Shown: one piece after another, positions 42,262-50,291 of the stretch
Layout: the number at the start of each line of letters is the position of its first letter
How positions within the stretch are numbered: position 1 is the first letter of the stretch
Assembly: GCA_021775995.1 (NCBI GenBank)
Contig: JAJFGS010000011.1
Span: 1-64,000, forward strand
DNA from: Alphaproteobacteria bacterium
Lineage (GTDB): Bacteria; Pseudomonadota; Alphaproteobacteria; Micavibrionales; Micavibrionaceae
Length of the DNA stretch: 64,000 nucleotides
Direction: 5' to 3'
The notes under the pieces: generated by a model
The model's database searches: none
Seen by the model: only the letters and a program-made list of their open reading frames with translations
What the model was told of the DNA's origin: nothing
Program-made: the position numbers and the translations under genes

Positions 42262-43764
42262 ATGAGTTCAGAAATAGCCCCCTTTCCTAGCAATAATGCC
42301 CCTTCAAATGAAAATGCAGGAGGAGGACTTGCGCAAGAATTGCCGCATAATTTTGAGGCCGAGCAGGGTCTATTAGGTATGTTATTGATTGATAATAATC
42401 ACCTTGAAAAAGTCAGTGATTTTTTACGCCCCCAACATTTCTCCCACCCGTCCCATCAAAATATTTTTGCCACCATTGAAAAAATGGTCGAACGTGGATT
42501 AGAAGCCAAGCACACAACCCTGAAAGATTATTTTGAAAAAGATGAGGGATTAGAATCCGTTGGCGGGGCAAAATATTTAGCCGAACTGGCCAACGAAGTA
42601 CCCTTACTCAATAATATTCATGATTACGCCAGTACGATTTATGATCGTTATCTGCGTCGTGAAATTATTCGGATGAATCAAGATATTAACTCTGAGGCGT
42701 TTAGTTATAATATTGAAAAAAATGCCAACCAAATTATTGAACAAGCCGAAAGCCAGCTTTTTAAACTCTCTGAAACTGGCGTCAGTCAAGGCGGTTTTGA
42801 GACTTTGCGCGATTCTGTTATCACCGCGATTGAGATTGCCGAAAAAGCCTATAAGGCCGATGGACATGTCACAGGGATTACAACAGGCTTAACCGACCTC
42901 GACCATAAATTAGGCGGCCTACATAATTCAGACTTACTTATTTTAGCCGCACGACCATCAATGGGGAAAACATCGCTCGCCGTTAATGTGGCCTATAATG
43001 CCGCCAAAGCTTATGCCGAAAGTGGCGGCACGCAAGGTGGTATTGTTGGCTTCTTCAGCCTTGAGATGTCATCCGACCAACTCGCCACGCGTATTTTGGC
43101 AGATCAATCTGGCATTTCTGGCGATGATATTCGCAAAGGTAATATTAAAGAAACAGACTTTAGAAAATTTGTTGAAGCCAGCCAGCGTTTAAGCCAAATT
43201 CCACTTTATATTGATGACACCCCCGCCCTGACCATTGGCGCAGTGCGAACACGCGCAAGACGTTTAAAACGCCAATACGGGTTAGATATGCTGGTGATTG
43301 ATTACCTTCAATTGCTTCAAGGGTCTGGCTCTCGTCAATCCGAAGGCAACCGCGTGTTAGAAATTTCTGAAATCACAAGGGGTCTTAAAGCGATTGCAAA
43401 AGAACTCAATATTCCTGTCATAGCCCTATCACAATTATCACGTGCGGTTGAACAACGTGAAGATAAACGCCCGATGTTATCTGACCTTCGTGAGTCAGGA
43501 TCGATTGAGCAAGACTCGGATGTTGTCATGTTTATTTATCGTCGTGAATATTATCTCTCCCGCGAAGAGCCAGAAAAAAAGGGTGGTGAAGATGATGGGA
43601 AATTTAATGACCGTTACGCACAATGGCAACAATCTTTAAGTGAGTGTAATAATGTTGCTGATGTGATTGTCGCCAAGCAACGTCACGGACCCATTGGTAC
43701 CATTGGCTTACACTTCGAAGCCAACCTGACACGTTTCAGTGATTTAGAAAAAAGATACGATTAA
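42262..43764 (+). CDS. dnaB: Replicative DNA helicase
   Basis: A 500-aa hexameric helicase. The N-terminal primase-interacting domain (LPHNFEAEQGLLGMLLID) covers about residues 25-130. The RecA-like core carries Walker A ARPSMGKTSLAVNVA, Walker B LDMLVIDYLQLL and the arginine-finger region ALSQLSRAVEQREDKRP. The C-terminus ends GPIGTIGLHFEANLTRFSDLE. It follows the ribosomal operon, a frequent rplI-dnaB order. Confidence 0.97.
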   Translation: MSSEIAPFPSNNAPSNENAGGGLAQELPHNFEAEQGLLGMLLIDNNHLEKVSDFLRPQHFSHPSHQNIFATIEKMVERGLEAKHTTLKDYFEKDEGLESVGGAKYLAELANEVPLLNNIHDYASTIYDRYLRREIIRMNQDINSEAFSYNIEKNANQIIEQAESQLFKLSETGVSQGGFETLRDSVITAIEIAEKAYKADGHVTGITTGLTDLDHKLGGLHNSDLLILAARPSMGKTSLAVNVAYNAAKAYAESGGTQGGIVGFFSLEMSSDQLATRILADQSGISGDDIRKGNIKETDFRKFVEASQRLSQIPLYIDDTPALTIGAVRTRARRLKRQYGLDMLVIDYLQLLQGSGSRQSEGNRVLEISEITRGLKAIAKELNIPVIALSQLSRAVEQREDKRPMLSDLRESGSIEQDSDVVMFIYRREYYLSREEPEKKGGEDDGKFNDRYAQWQQSLSECNNVADVIVAKQRHGPIGTIGLHFEANLTRFSDLEKRYD

Positions 43765-43794
43765 GATTCAATACGAAGTAAAAAAATAAGTCAT

Positions 43795-43902
43795 GTCGTT
43801 CCCTGAATTGCTCAAAACATTTGAGCAATTCTAGGGGAATCTATCAATAACCACAAAGGGATTGCCCTAGAATTTGGTTTCATCAAATTCAGGCAATGAC
43901 GG
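43795..43902. repeat. Double-hairpin repeat M, copy 2
   Basis: Left arm CCCTGAATTGCTCAAA / TTTGAGCAATTCTAGGGG; right arm GCCCTAGAATTTG / CAAATTCAGGCAATGAC. It keeps the conserved GGGGAATCTATCA and GATTGCCCTAGAAT blocks of copy 1 with different but still paired inner stems. Confidence 0.8.
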
Positions 43903-43910
43903 TTTTATCT

Positions 43911-43973
43911 GTAACCCCGCACGTGTTGCGGGGTCCGGTCAAAAAAAAGACCCCGTAATAAATACGGGGTTAC
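43911..43973. repeat. Bipartite palindromic repeat R, copy 4
   Basis: GTAACCCCGCACGTGTTGCGGGGTC and GACCCCGTAATAAATACGGGGTTAC, only 13 bp apart. It immediately follows the M repeat. Confidence 0.9.
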
Positions 43974-43994
43974 TCTAAATAAATTTTAAAAAAT

Positions 43995-44234
43995 TTAGTG
44001 AAGCGTCACAGGAAATAGATCATTAATGCGAATAGCATTGACCGCTGTTTCATATGAATCCATCAATGAAATTTGTGACCCATCAGCAGCATAAACAGCA
44101 TAAATATTATCCGCCTGTTTTTCGATAGTTTCTAAACGACGAATATAAGCCACTTGATTCAGCCCTACATCCAGAAAATCCTGAGTAGATAATTCCTTCA
44201 ATAAATCTAATGTTTCTTCCTGATTAATAACCAT
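43995..44234 (-). CDS. DUF1150 family protein
   Basis: A 79-aa protein with LNQVAYIRRLE and YAVYAADGSQISLMDSYETA, characteristic of DUF1150. This small alphaproteobacterial family regularly sits next to Hsp20 genes, as here (79 bp downstream of one). Its role is unknown; a link to small heat-shock function is inferred only from location. Confidence 0.88.
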   Translation of the reverse strand: MVINQEETLDLLKELSTQDFLDVGLNQVAYIRRLETIEKQADNIYAVYAADGSQISLMDSYETAVNAIRINDLFPVTLH

Positions 44235-44313
44235 TTTTGACTACCCTTTATGTAGACCATTATACCTTAAAAAAGATAAATAAGAGCTTAAAGTTTTAAG
44301 CCCTTACCTAATA

Positions 44314-44805
44314 TTATACCTTTTTTGGCTTATCATTGCCTGTTTCAACGTCAATAGGCTGCGCAGAACTAATAGAACCGTTATCCAGCGCAGGTTTCCC
44401 AGATATCTCGATTTTACGCGCATTGCTCTCAGGTTCCAGCCGTTCCATCTCAATATGTAATAAACCATTGTCAATAGAGGCACCGCGCACTTCTATTCCA
44501 TCTGCCAGCACAAAACTGCGTTGAAATTGACGTCCCGCAATACCACGGTGCAAGTAAAGACGGTTTTCATCTTCCTCTTGTTTACCACGAATAATCAGTT
44601 GGTTATTTTCAACCTCAACTTCCAAATCATCCATGGTAAAACCAGCAACAGCCAAGGTTATGCGTAGGCCATTTTCGTTGATCTGTTCAATATTGTAAGG
44701 GGGGTAACCATCAGACGCAGATTTACGTAAGCGGTTAAATGTTTCTTCAAAATGATCAAAGCCCAAAAACATTGGGCTATCAAATAATGATAGTCTTGTA
44801 TTCAT
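44314..44805 (-). CDS. Hsp20-family small heat-shock protein
   Basis: A 163-aa alpha-crystallin-type chaperone of the IbpA kind. It begins with LSLFDSPMFLGFDHFEETFN and has PPYNIEQINENGLRITLAVA and the crystallin core LYLHRGIAGRQFQRSFVLAD. It holds unfolding proteins for refolding. Upstream, TCAATTGAGGAGAATGACATG gives a strong ribosome site. DUF1150 follows. Confidence 0.94.
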   Translation of the reverse strand: MNTRLSLFDSPMFLGFDHFEETFNRLRKSASDGYPPYNIEQINENGLRITLAVAGFTMDDLEVEVENNQLIIRGKQEEDENRLYLHRGIAGRQFQRSFVLADGIEVRGASIDNGLLHIEMERLEPESNARKIEISGKPALDNGSISSAQPIDVETGNDKPKKV

Positions 44806-44847
44806 GTCATTCTCCTCAATTGAGCAAGTTGCATATTAAATTAAAGG

Positions 44848-44874
44848 CCGTCATACACGTAAACGTGAGGACGC
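44848..44874. repeat. Short hairpin repeat H, copy 4
   Basis: CCGTCATACACGTAAACGTGAGGACGC with stem CACGT / ACGTG; the same frame as the copies near 39443, 39482 and 40376. Confidence 0.6.
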
Positions 44875-44960
44875 TCCGATATAAAAGCCTGCTAAGGCAG
44901 CACTTTCGTCGATATTATAGGAAATTTAGAACTAAATCTCAAGGATTTTAATAGAAATCG

Positions 44961-45149
44961 TTACTCAGCCTTGTTCTTAACGAATTTACGACCACAATAA
45001 TGGCAAGACGCATGATCACGCCCATCAAAATTATACCAAACTTGGGGGTGCCCTAAAGGCCCGCCGCCGCCATCACAAACAACCTGATCAACATCAGGGG
45101 CAACATTGATAATTTCGGCAAATTCTGTCTTTTGTGGCTTTTGTTTCAT
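44961..45149 (-). CDS. Zinc-finger CHCC protein
   Basis: A 62-aa protein with VVCDGGGGPLGHPQVWYNF and CHYCGRKFV, giving the Cys-His-Cys-Cys set of zf-CHCC. The family is related to the NDUFS6 subunit of mitochondrial complex I and is typical of alphaproteobacteria. It is divergent from the next gene. Confidence 0.92.
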   Translation of the reverse strand: MKQKPQKTEFAEIINVAPDVDQVVCDGGGGPLGHPQVWYNFDGRDHASCHYCGRKFVKNKAE

Positions 45150-45230
45150 TTTTTAAGACTTTATTTAGATTTGATTGGTTTAATTAGGGTTAAATTTGGC
45201 ACAAACAATAGTGATAATTCAAATCTTACC

Positions 45231-45623
45231 ATGGTTCAACCCATAGAATATCCAACAAAGTTGATTGACAATAAAACCGTACATGAAAGCTCTAGGCAAT
45301 ATGTAACGGTAAATGTCCAATTACAACGCATTGTTGAAAGCTGGCGACAGTCCTTATTTAGCTTTGAATGGCTAGATAAGAATGGACAAGTACGCCCCCC
45401 AGAAACACTGAAAGATACAGAAAAAAGTAAATATAACAGTGTTTATATGGCCTATCGCACAGGTATACCGATGGAACGCCCCATTTTAGGTTTGGGCGTG
45501 ATGGATAATGTTGAAATAGGATCAAAAAAAGAAGTTTTGTTAACGCTATACAGTCTTGGCATAGCCGAAATGGATGTGCATGTACCAGATTCCTGTTTAA
45601 AAGATTTCCAGAAATTTATGTGA
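45231..45623 (+). CDS. Unknown 130-aa protein
   Basis: The likely start is ATG 45231 (MVQPIEYPTKLIDNKTVHES); upstream codons to 45132 overlap the divergent zf-CHCC gene and look unlike protein. The C-terminal half has RPILGLGVMDNVEIGSKKEV and MDVHVPDSCLKDFQKFM. There is no signal or membrane segment. It lies 12 bp before the repeat-bearing gene at 45636. I do not recognise a family. Confidence 0.65.
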   Translation: MVQPIEYPTKLIDNKTVHESSRQYVTVNVQLQRIVESWRQSLFSFEWLDKNGQVRPPETLKDTEKSKYNSVYMAYRTGIPMERPILGLGVMDNVEIGSKKEVLLTLYSLGIAEMDVHVPDSCLKDFQKFM

Positions 45624-45635
45624 TACAATAGTAAG

Positions 45636-46445
45636 ATGAAGTTGAACTTGTCGTCATTGCCAGGAACCTTAAAACAGAGCGGTACAGCAATCTATTCCAA
45701 TACTGTAACCCCGCACGTGTTGCGGGGTCTTCGCCAAAACATGAACAGACCCCGTAATAAATACGGGGTTACGACGGGCGATGACAGTCATACTGAAAAC
45801 GGCAATGTATTTTTCTACATTCTACTGGCCATCGTTTTATTGGCTGCGTTAACTTATGCGGTATCGAACGACAGAGACGGCAGCACCAATATCTTTACTG
45901 ATGAGCAAGCCAAAATTGCTGCACAGGAAATTATTGAGTATGGAAGCATCATTGCCAACGCTGTCAATAAATTACAATTGCGTGGATGTCTTGATACAGA
46001 AATCAGTTTTGAAAACCAACTTGGAAACTATACAAATGCCAGTGCGCCAGCAGATAAGTCTTGCCACGTTTTTGATCTAGCCGGCGGCGGCGCACTATGG
46101 AAGCAATCATCTGATGCATGGAGAACAACCCCAGGAAACGTTTGGACACCATGGTTTAATGGTGAAACCTCCGTTGTAAATGTTGGTAGTTCTGAATCTG
46201 AATTAACTTTGTATCTTCCACAACTGAAATACATCATATGTGAAAAAATTAATGAAAGCGTGAATGGGGTATCTCCTTCACCTGAAACTATTACTGCCCA
46301 AACAGTCGCTTTTGATGGTACGTACCCTAATCTTGCAGATGATATTGGGGATGACGCAGGAAATGTTCATGCTGGCGTTACGACTGCTTGTAAGGACGAC
46401 GGTGGTGGCGCGGGAACTTACTACCAAGTTCTTATCGCACGGTAG
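45636..46445 (+). CDS. Membrane-anchored unknown protein with a repeat-derived N-terminus
   Basis: A 269-aa frame. Residues about 6-20 are encoded by a palindrome-B-like repeat (45652-45693) and residues 24-46 by a perfect R repeat (45705-45772), which reads through in frame as VTPHVLRGLRQ...RPRNKYGVT. After that come a hydrophilic GDDSHTENG, one membrane helix (VFFYILLAIVLLAALTYAVS) and an extracytoplasmic domain with RGCLDTEISFEN, DKSCHVFDLAGGGALW and several cysteines. It looks like a pilin-like or other secreted surface protein of this lineage. The first ATG has no good ribosome site; ATG 45741, inside the repeat, is an alternative. Confidence 0.6.
   Translation: MKLNLSSLPGTLKQSGTAIYSNTVTPHVLRGLRQNMNRPRNKYGVTTGDDSHTENGNVFFYILLAIVLLAALTYAVSNDRDGSTNIFTDEQAKIAAQEIIEYGSIIANAVNKLQLRGCLDTEISFENQLGNYTNASAPADKSCHVFDLAGGGALWKQSSDAWRTTPGNVWTPWFNGETSVVNVGSSESELTLYLPQLKYIICEKINESVNGVSPSPETITAQTVAFDGTYPNLADDIGDDAGNVHAGVTTACKDDGGGAGTYYQVLIAR
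45652..45693. repeat. Dispersed palindrome B, copy 2 (partial)
   Basis: CGTCATTGCCAGGAACC ... CAGCAATCT, matching the ends of 40207-40288 and translated within the gene at 45636. Confidence 0.5.
45705..45772. repeat. Bipartite palindromic repeat R, copy 5 (inside a reading frame)
   Basis: GTAACCCCGCACGTGTTGCGGGGTC and GACCCCGTAATAAATACGGGGTTAC, 18 bp apart. Both arms are identical to those of copy 4, which points to recent spread. Confidence 0.9.
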
Positions 46446-47831
46446 TTAAACCTTCTGCCACGTTGTGCCGTCACGGGTATCTTTTATCTCAATCCCCATA
46501 CCTAATAATTCATCACGCACAGCATCCGCACCTGCATAATCTTTTGCGGCCTTAGCCTGATTACGTTTTTCAATGAGTGTATTTATTTTATCTTCATCAA
46601 CGCTCGAATGATCAACAGCAAAATAATCCTTAGGGTCTTTTTGCAAAATACCAAGTAAATCGCCTGTATAAATTAAGGCCTCTTTCAATTCTGTGCCTTC
46701 TTTTTCTTTCAGCAATTTATTAAGCTCCATCAATACCAATGGTGTATTTAAATCATCACACAGAGCCTGCAAAATAGCCGTCGGTATTTTTTCAACACGC
46801 GCCGCCATATCATTCGCTAATGGAGCAAGATAAATATCTTTTAACTCATCGAGTTTTTTATATAATTTATCCAACAAAATTTTATTTTGGTGTAAAGCTT
46901 GTTCACTCCAATCCAAAGGTTGTCGATAATGTGCGGAGAGTAATGTCAGACGAATAACTTCTCCATCATAATTTTTGATAACATCATGAACAGTTAAAAA
47001 ATTACCCAATGACTTGGACATTTTTTCCCCTTCCACCGTCAAAAAGCCATTATGAATCCAGTATTTTGAGAAACTTTCCGGCTCGTTCGCTTTATCATTC
47101 GCGCAACAGCTCTGCGCCACTTCATTTTCATGGTGGGGAAATTTTAAATCCGCCCCGCCACCATGAATATCAAAAGGCAGCCCCAAATGTTTTTCTGCCA
47201 TAGCAGAACATTCAATATGCCAACCTGGACGACCAAAACCCCAAGGGCTGTCCCACCCTGGTTGATCTTCGGTACTCGGTTTCCACAACACAAAATCGGC
47301 AGGGTCTTTTTTATAAGGGGCGACCTCTACCCGTGCACCCGCAACCTGTTCATCACGGCTACGCCCTGACAAGACACCATAAGAGGGGTCAGAAGGAACA
47401 TTGAAAAGAACATGGCCTTCGGCCTCATAAGCATGATCACGCGCGATCAAGGCCTCAATCTGAGTAATCATCTCGCCAATATGTTCTGTCGCTTTTGGCT
47501 GAACATCCGGCAAGTTAGCGCCTAGACTGGCCATATCATCATTATAAATTTTGGTATATTTTTCCGTGATTTCAAGAATCGGAACGCCTGCCTCCTTGGC
47601 AGCAATCATGATTTTATCTTCAACATCCGTAATATTAGACACATACGTAACCTTGGGATATAGATGCCGTAACAATCGTGCCCACTGGTCAAAAACAACT
47701 GTCGCCCGCGCATTCCCAATATGGGCGTAATTATAAACAGTGGGTCCGCAAGCGTACATCCGTACGTGATTGGCGTCCAAGGGGACAAACTCTTCTTTTT
47801 GACGACTGAGGGAATTATAGAATTTGATCAT
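46446..47831 (-). CDS. cysS: Cysteine-tRNA ligase
   Basis: A 461-aa class I synthetase. The HIGH motif is in YNYAHIGNARATVVFD, the zinc site includes CGPTVY, WHIECSAMAEKHLG and HHENEVAQS, and KMSKS is in EKMSKSLGNFLT. The C-terminal helical anticodon domain ends near ADAVRDELLGMGIEI. Its stop abuts the convergent gene ending at 46445. Confidence 0.97.
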   Translation of the reverse strand: MIKFYNSLSRQKEEFVPLDANHVRMYACGPTVYNYAHIGNARATVVFDQWARLLRHLYPKVTYVSNITDVEDKIMIAAKEAGVPILEITEKYTKIYNDDMASLGANLPDVQPKATEHIGEMITQIEALIARDHAYEAEGHVLFNVPSDPSYGVLSGRSRDEQVAGARVEVAPYKKDPADFVLWKPSTEDQPGWDSPWGFGRPGWHIECSAMAEKHLGLPFDIHGGGADLKFPHHENEVAQSCCANDKANEPESFSKYWIHNGFLTVEGEKMSKSLGNFLTVHDVIKNYDGEVIRLTLLSAHYRQPLDWSEQALHQNKILLDKLYKKLDELKDIYLAPLANDMAARVEKIPTAILQALCDDLNTPLVLMELNKLLKEKEGTELKEALIYTGDLLGILQKDPKDYFAVDHSSVDEDKINTLIEKRNQAKAAKDYAGADAVRDELLGMGIEIKDTRDGTTWQKV

Positions 47832-47946
47832 AATAAATCTGGGTAAATTTGGCTAGAAATCTCTTAAAATGCTTTTATATCTTGAGTTATAAGCATTTTT
47901 CCGTCATATAGAAAGCCAAATAATAGATAATTAAAGCGCAGATATC

Positions 47947-48543
47947 ATGAGTGTAGAAAAATTTGAACCTAAAATGAGCCGCCCCAACCGTGATGAGGCC
48001 GAAAAAGCAGTTGAAACTTTATTAAAATGGATAGGCGAAGACACGGAGCGTGAAGGTTTGCGCGAAACCCCTGCGCGTTATATCCGCGCCTTTGAAGAAC
48101 ATTTTGCGGGATATGATCAAGATCCAGCAGAAGAACTTTCAAAAATATTCGAAGATATTGAACATTATGACGATATGGTTTTAGTCAAAAATATCGATTT
48201 TGTATCCCATTGCGAACATCACATCGCCCCCATTATTGGTCAGGCGCATGTGGCATACTGGCCCGATAAAAAGATTGTTGGTATTAGTAAATTGGCGCGG
48301 ATTGTTGATGTGTACGCCAAACGTTTAACATCTCAAGAAAAAATGACCCGCAACATTGCAGAAATTATTTTTGATGTATTAGAACCAAAAGGATGTGCCG
48401 TCATGGTTGATGCCAACCACCAATGTATGAGCACGCGCGGCGTTGGCAAAGCACACTCTTCAACAGTTACAAACCATTTTACTGGCATCTTTAAAGAAGA
48501 TGCAGAAATAAGAGCGCGCTTTATGGAGATGGTTAAAAAATAA
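47947..48543 (+). CDS. folE: GTP cyclohydrolase I
   Basis: A 198-aa enzyme opening folate synthesis by turning GTP into dihydroneopterin triphosphate. The zinc ligands are in SHCEHHIAPIIGQAHVAY and NHQCMSTRGV. The core has KIVGISKLARIVDVYAKRLT and QEKMTRNIAEII. The promoter region is the 115 bp between divergent cysS and this start. The dihydroorotase gene follows 22 bp later. Confidence 0.97.
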   Translation: MSVEKFEPKMSRPNRDEAEKAVETLLKWIGEDTEREGLRETPARYIRAFEEHFAGYDQDPAEELSKIFEDIEHYDDMVLVKNIDFVSHCEHHIAPIIGQAHVAYWPDKKIVGISKLARIVDVYAKRLTSQEKMTRNIAEIIFDVLEPKGCAVMVDANHQCMSTRGVGKAHSSTVTNHFTGIFKEDAEIRARFMEMVKK

Positions 48544-48565
48544 TGAATTGGGAAAATAAATAAGC

Positions 48566-49633
48566 ATGAAATTCACCCTTCCTAAATGGTATGATCTACA
48601 TGTCCATTTTAGACAAGGTGCGCCAATGGAAAATTATATTCAAGCGCATTTAGATATGGGGTGTTGCGGCGTTTTGGCTATGCCTAATACCAAACCACCT
48701 GTTACCCATGTAAGCGGTAAAAATACAGAACAATATTGGACCATCGAAAATTATTTAAGCGATCTTAAACAAGCAGGTGGCGAGGCGTTTGATGATATCA
48801 TTGTACCGCTTTATTTAACCGGTGAAACCAGCGCAAAAATGATTACAGAAGGTGCCAAAGATGGGATTCTTCGTGCCTGTAAGTATTATCCACCGCATGG
48901 CACAACCAATTCGGAACATGGTGCAGATCTCAACATTTACATGGAAAATGGTGTCTTCTCTGCCATGGAAGAGGCTGGACTTATCCTAAATATTCACGGT
49001 GAAGAGCATGGCTTAAGCGGTGAAACATATTTTGGTGAGAGCAGTAACGCTGAAGATTATTTTTACAAAAACCATATGCCAAAACTGGTCAAAAAATTTC
49101 CGAGTTTAAAAATTGTTTGCGAACATATCACAACAAAAACAGCAGCAGATTTTGTAAACACCGCCAGTGATGATGTCGTGGCCACAATTACCCCACAACA
49201 CCTGCTTTATACCGTCGCAGATTTACTACAGGGATTAAAATATCACCTTTATTGTCTACCGTTGTTAAAGTTTGAAAAAGACCGCAACGCCTTATTGGAA
49301 GCCGCAACAGATAAAAATAATACAAAGTTTTTTGCTGGCACGGACAGTGCGCCACACACGACGAAAGCCACGGAATGCGGTTGCGCTGCAGGGTGCTATA
49401 CAGGTGGTATTGCACCGCAACTCTATGCCGATGCCTTTAATTTAAACGAAGATAATCTTGAAACTTTTAAAAACTTCTTATGTCTGAATGGACCTCAATT
49501 TTATGGTCTTGATGTTTCCAAAGAAACTTTTACGTTAGAGAAAAAACCAAGCACGCCAGTCATTGCAGGTAATGCCATCCCCCTTCATACAGGTCTTGGT
49601 CACGATGAATTAAACTGGACCTTAAATTTATAA
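48566..49633 (+). CDS. pyrC: Dihydroorotase (class II, PyrC type)
   Basis: A 355-aa amidohydrolase, similar in length to E. coli PyrC. The metal-binding HVH is in WYDLHVHFRQGAPM, the carboxylated Lys in LRACKYYPPHGTTN, later His in ILNIHGEEHG and KIVCEHITT, and the Asp in FAGTDSAPH. It closes carbamoyl aspartate to dihydroorotate. pyrF is 9 kb away at 58534, so the pyrimidine genes are scattered. Confidence 0.95.
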   Translation: MKFTLPKWYDLHVHFRQGAPMENYIQAHLDMGCCGVLAMPNTKPPVTHVSGKNTEQYWTIENYLSDLKQAGGEAFDDIIVPLYLTGETSAKMITEGAKDGILRACKYYPPHGTTNSEHGADLNIYMENGVFSAMEEAGLILNIHGEEHGLSGETYFGESSNAEDYFYKNHMPKLVKKFPSLKIVCEHITTKTAADFVNTASDDVVATITPQHLLYTVADLLQGLKYHLYCLPLLKFEKDRNALLEAATDKNNTKFFAGTDSAPHTTKATECGCAAGCYTGGIAPQLYADAFNLNEDNLETFKNFLCLNGPQFYGLDVSKETFTLEKKPSTPVIAGNAIPLHTGLGHDELNWTLNL

Positions 49634-49647
49634 GATTGATATAAAAT

Positions 49648-50028
49648 ATGTCAGTAGATAGTACAAATAAACTTGCTCTTAACTTTGATGAAAATGGACT
49701 CATCGCCGCGATTGCTCAAGATTTTGAAACAAAAGAAGTCTTAATGCTCGCCTGGATGAATGAAGAAGCCTTTCAAAAGACTATAGAAACAGGAGAAGCC
49801 CATTATTGGAGTCGTTCCCGCCAAGAATTGTGGCGCAAAGGAGCCACAAGTGGCCATATTCAGCACGTCAAAGAAATTCAAATTGATTGCGACCAAGACG
49901 CAATATTGTTGCTTATCGACCAAAAAGGGGCTGGCGCCTGCCACACAGGGCGAAAAAGCTGCTTTTATCGTGTCGCTTCATCAGGTGAAAAATTGACCTT
50001 TTTGGACGAAAAATCTCAAAATACATAA
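49648..50028 (+). CDS. hisI: Phosphoribosyl-AMP cyclohydrolase
   Basis: A 126-aa enzyme for step 3 of histidine synthesis. Conserved stretches are [41 protein letters not shown] and [15 protein letters not shown], with the metal-binding Asp and Cys. There is no HisE domain fused. It stands apart from other his genes, 14 bp after pyrC. Confidence 0.96.
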   Translation: MSVDSTNKLALNFDENGLIAAIAQDFETKEVLMLAWMNEEAFQKTIETGEAHYWSRSRQELWRKGATSGHIQHVKEIQIDCDQDAILLLIDQKGAGACHTGRKSCFYRVASSGEKLTFLDEKSQNT

Positions 50029-50291
50029 AATTTTAGTAAAATTTTTTTAAAAACCCACTTATGTTAAAAAATCTTTTTTATTTCAGTATATTAGCAAATC
50101 GGGTTATAATTTTTACCGTCATTTCGGCGTCATAATTAAATACCTTATTAACTGTTTTAAACTAAGATATAGAGTGGATTTATGACTTGTTTGGAATCCT
50201 ATCAATTAATGAATATTTATAAGGTAGAATAAGGTTGTTTACAAAGAATATAGTTTTTTCAAATCTTTTTACAGCCAATGAACAGGATGCT

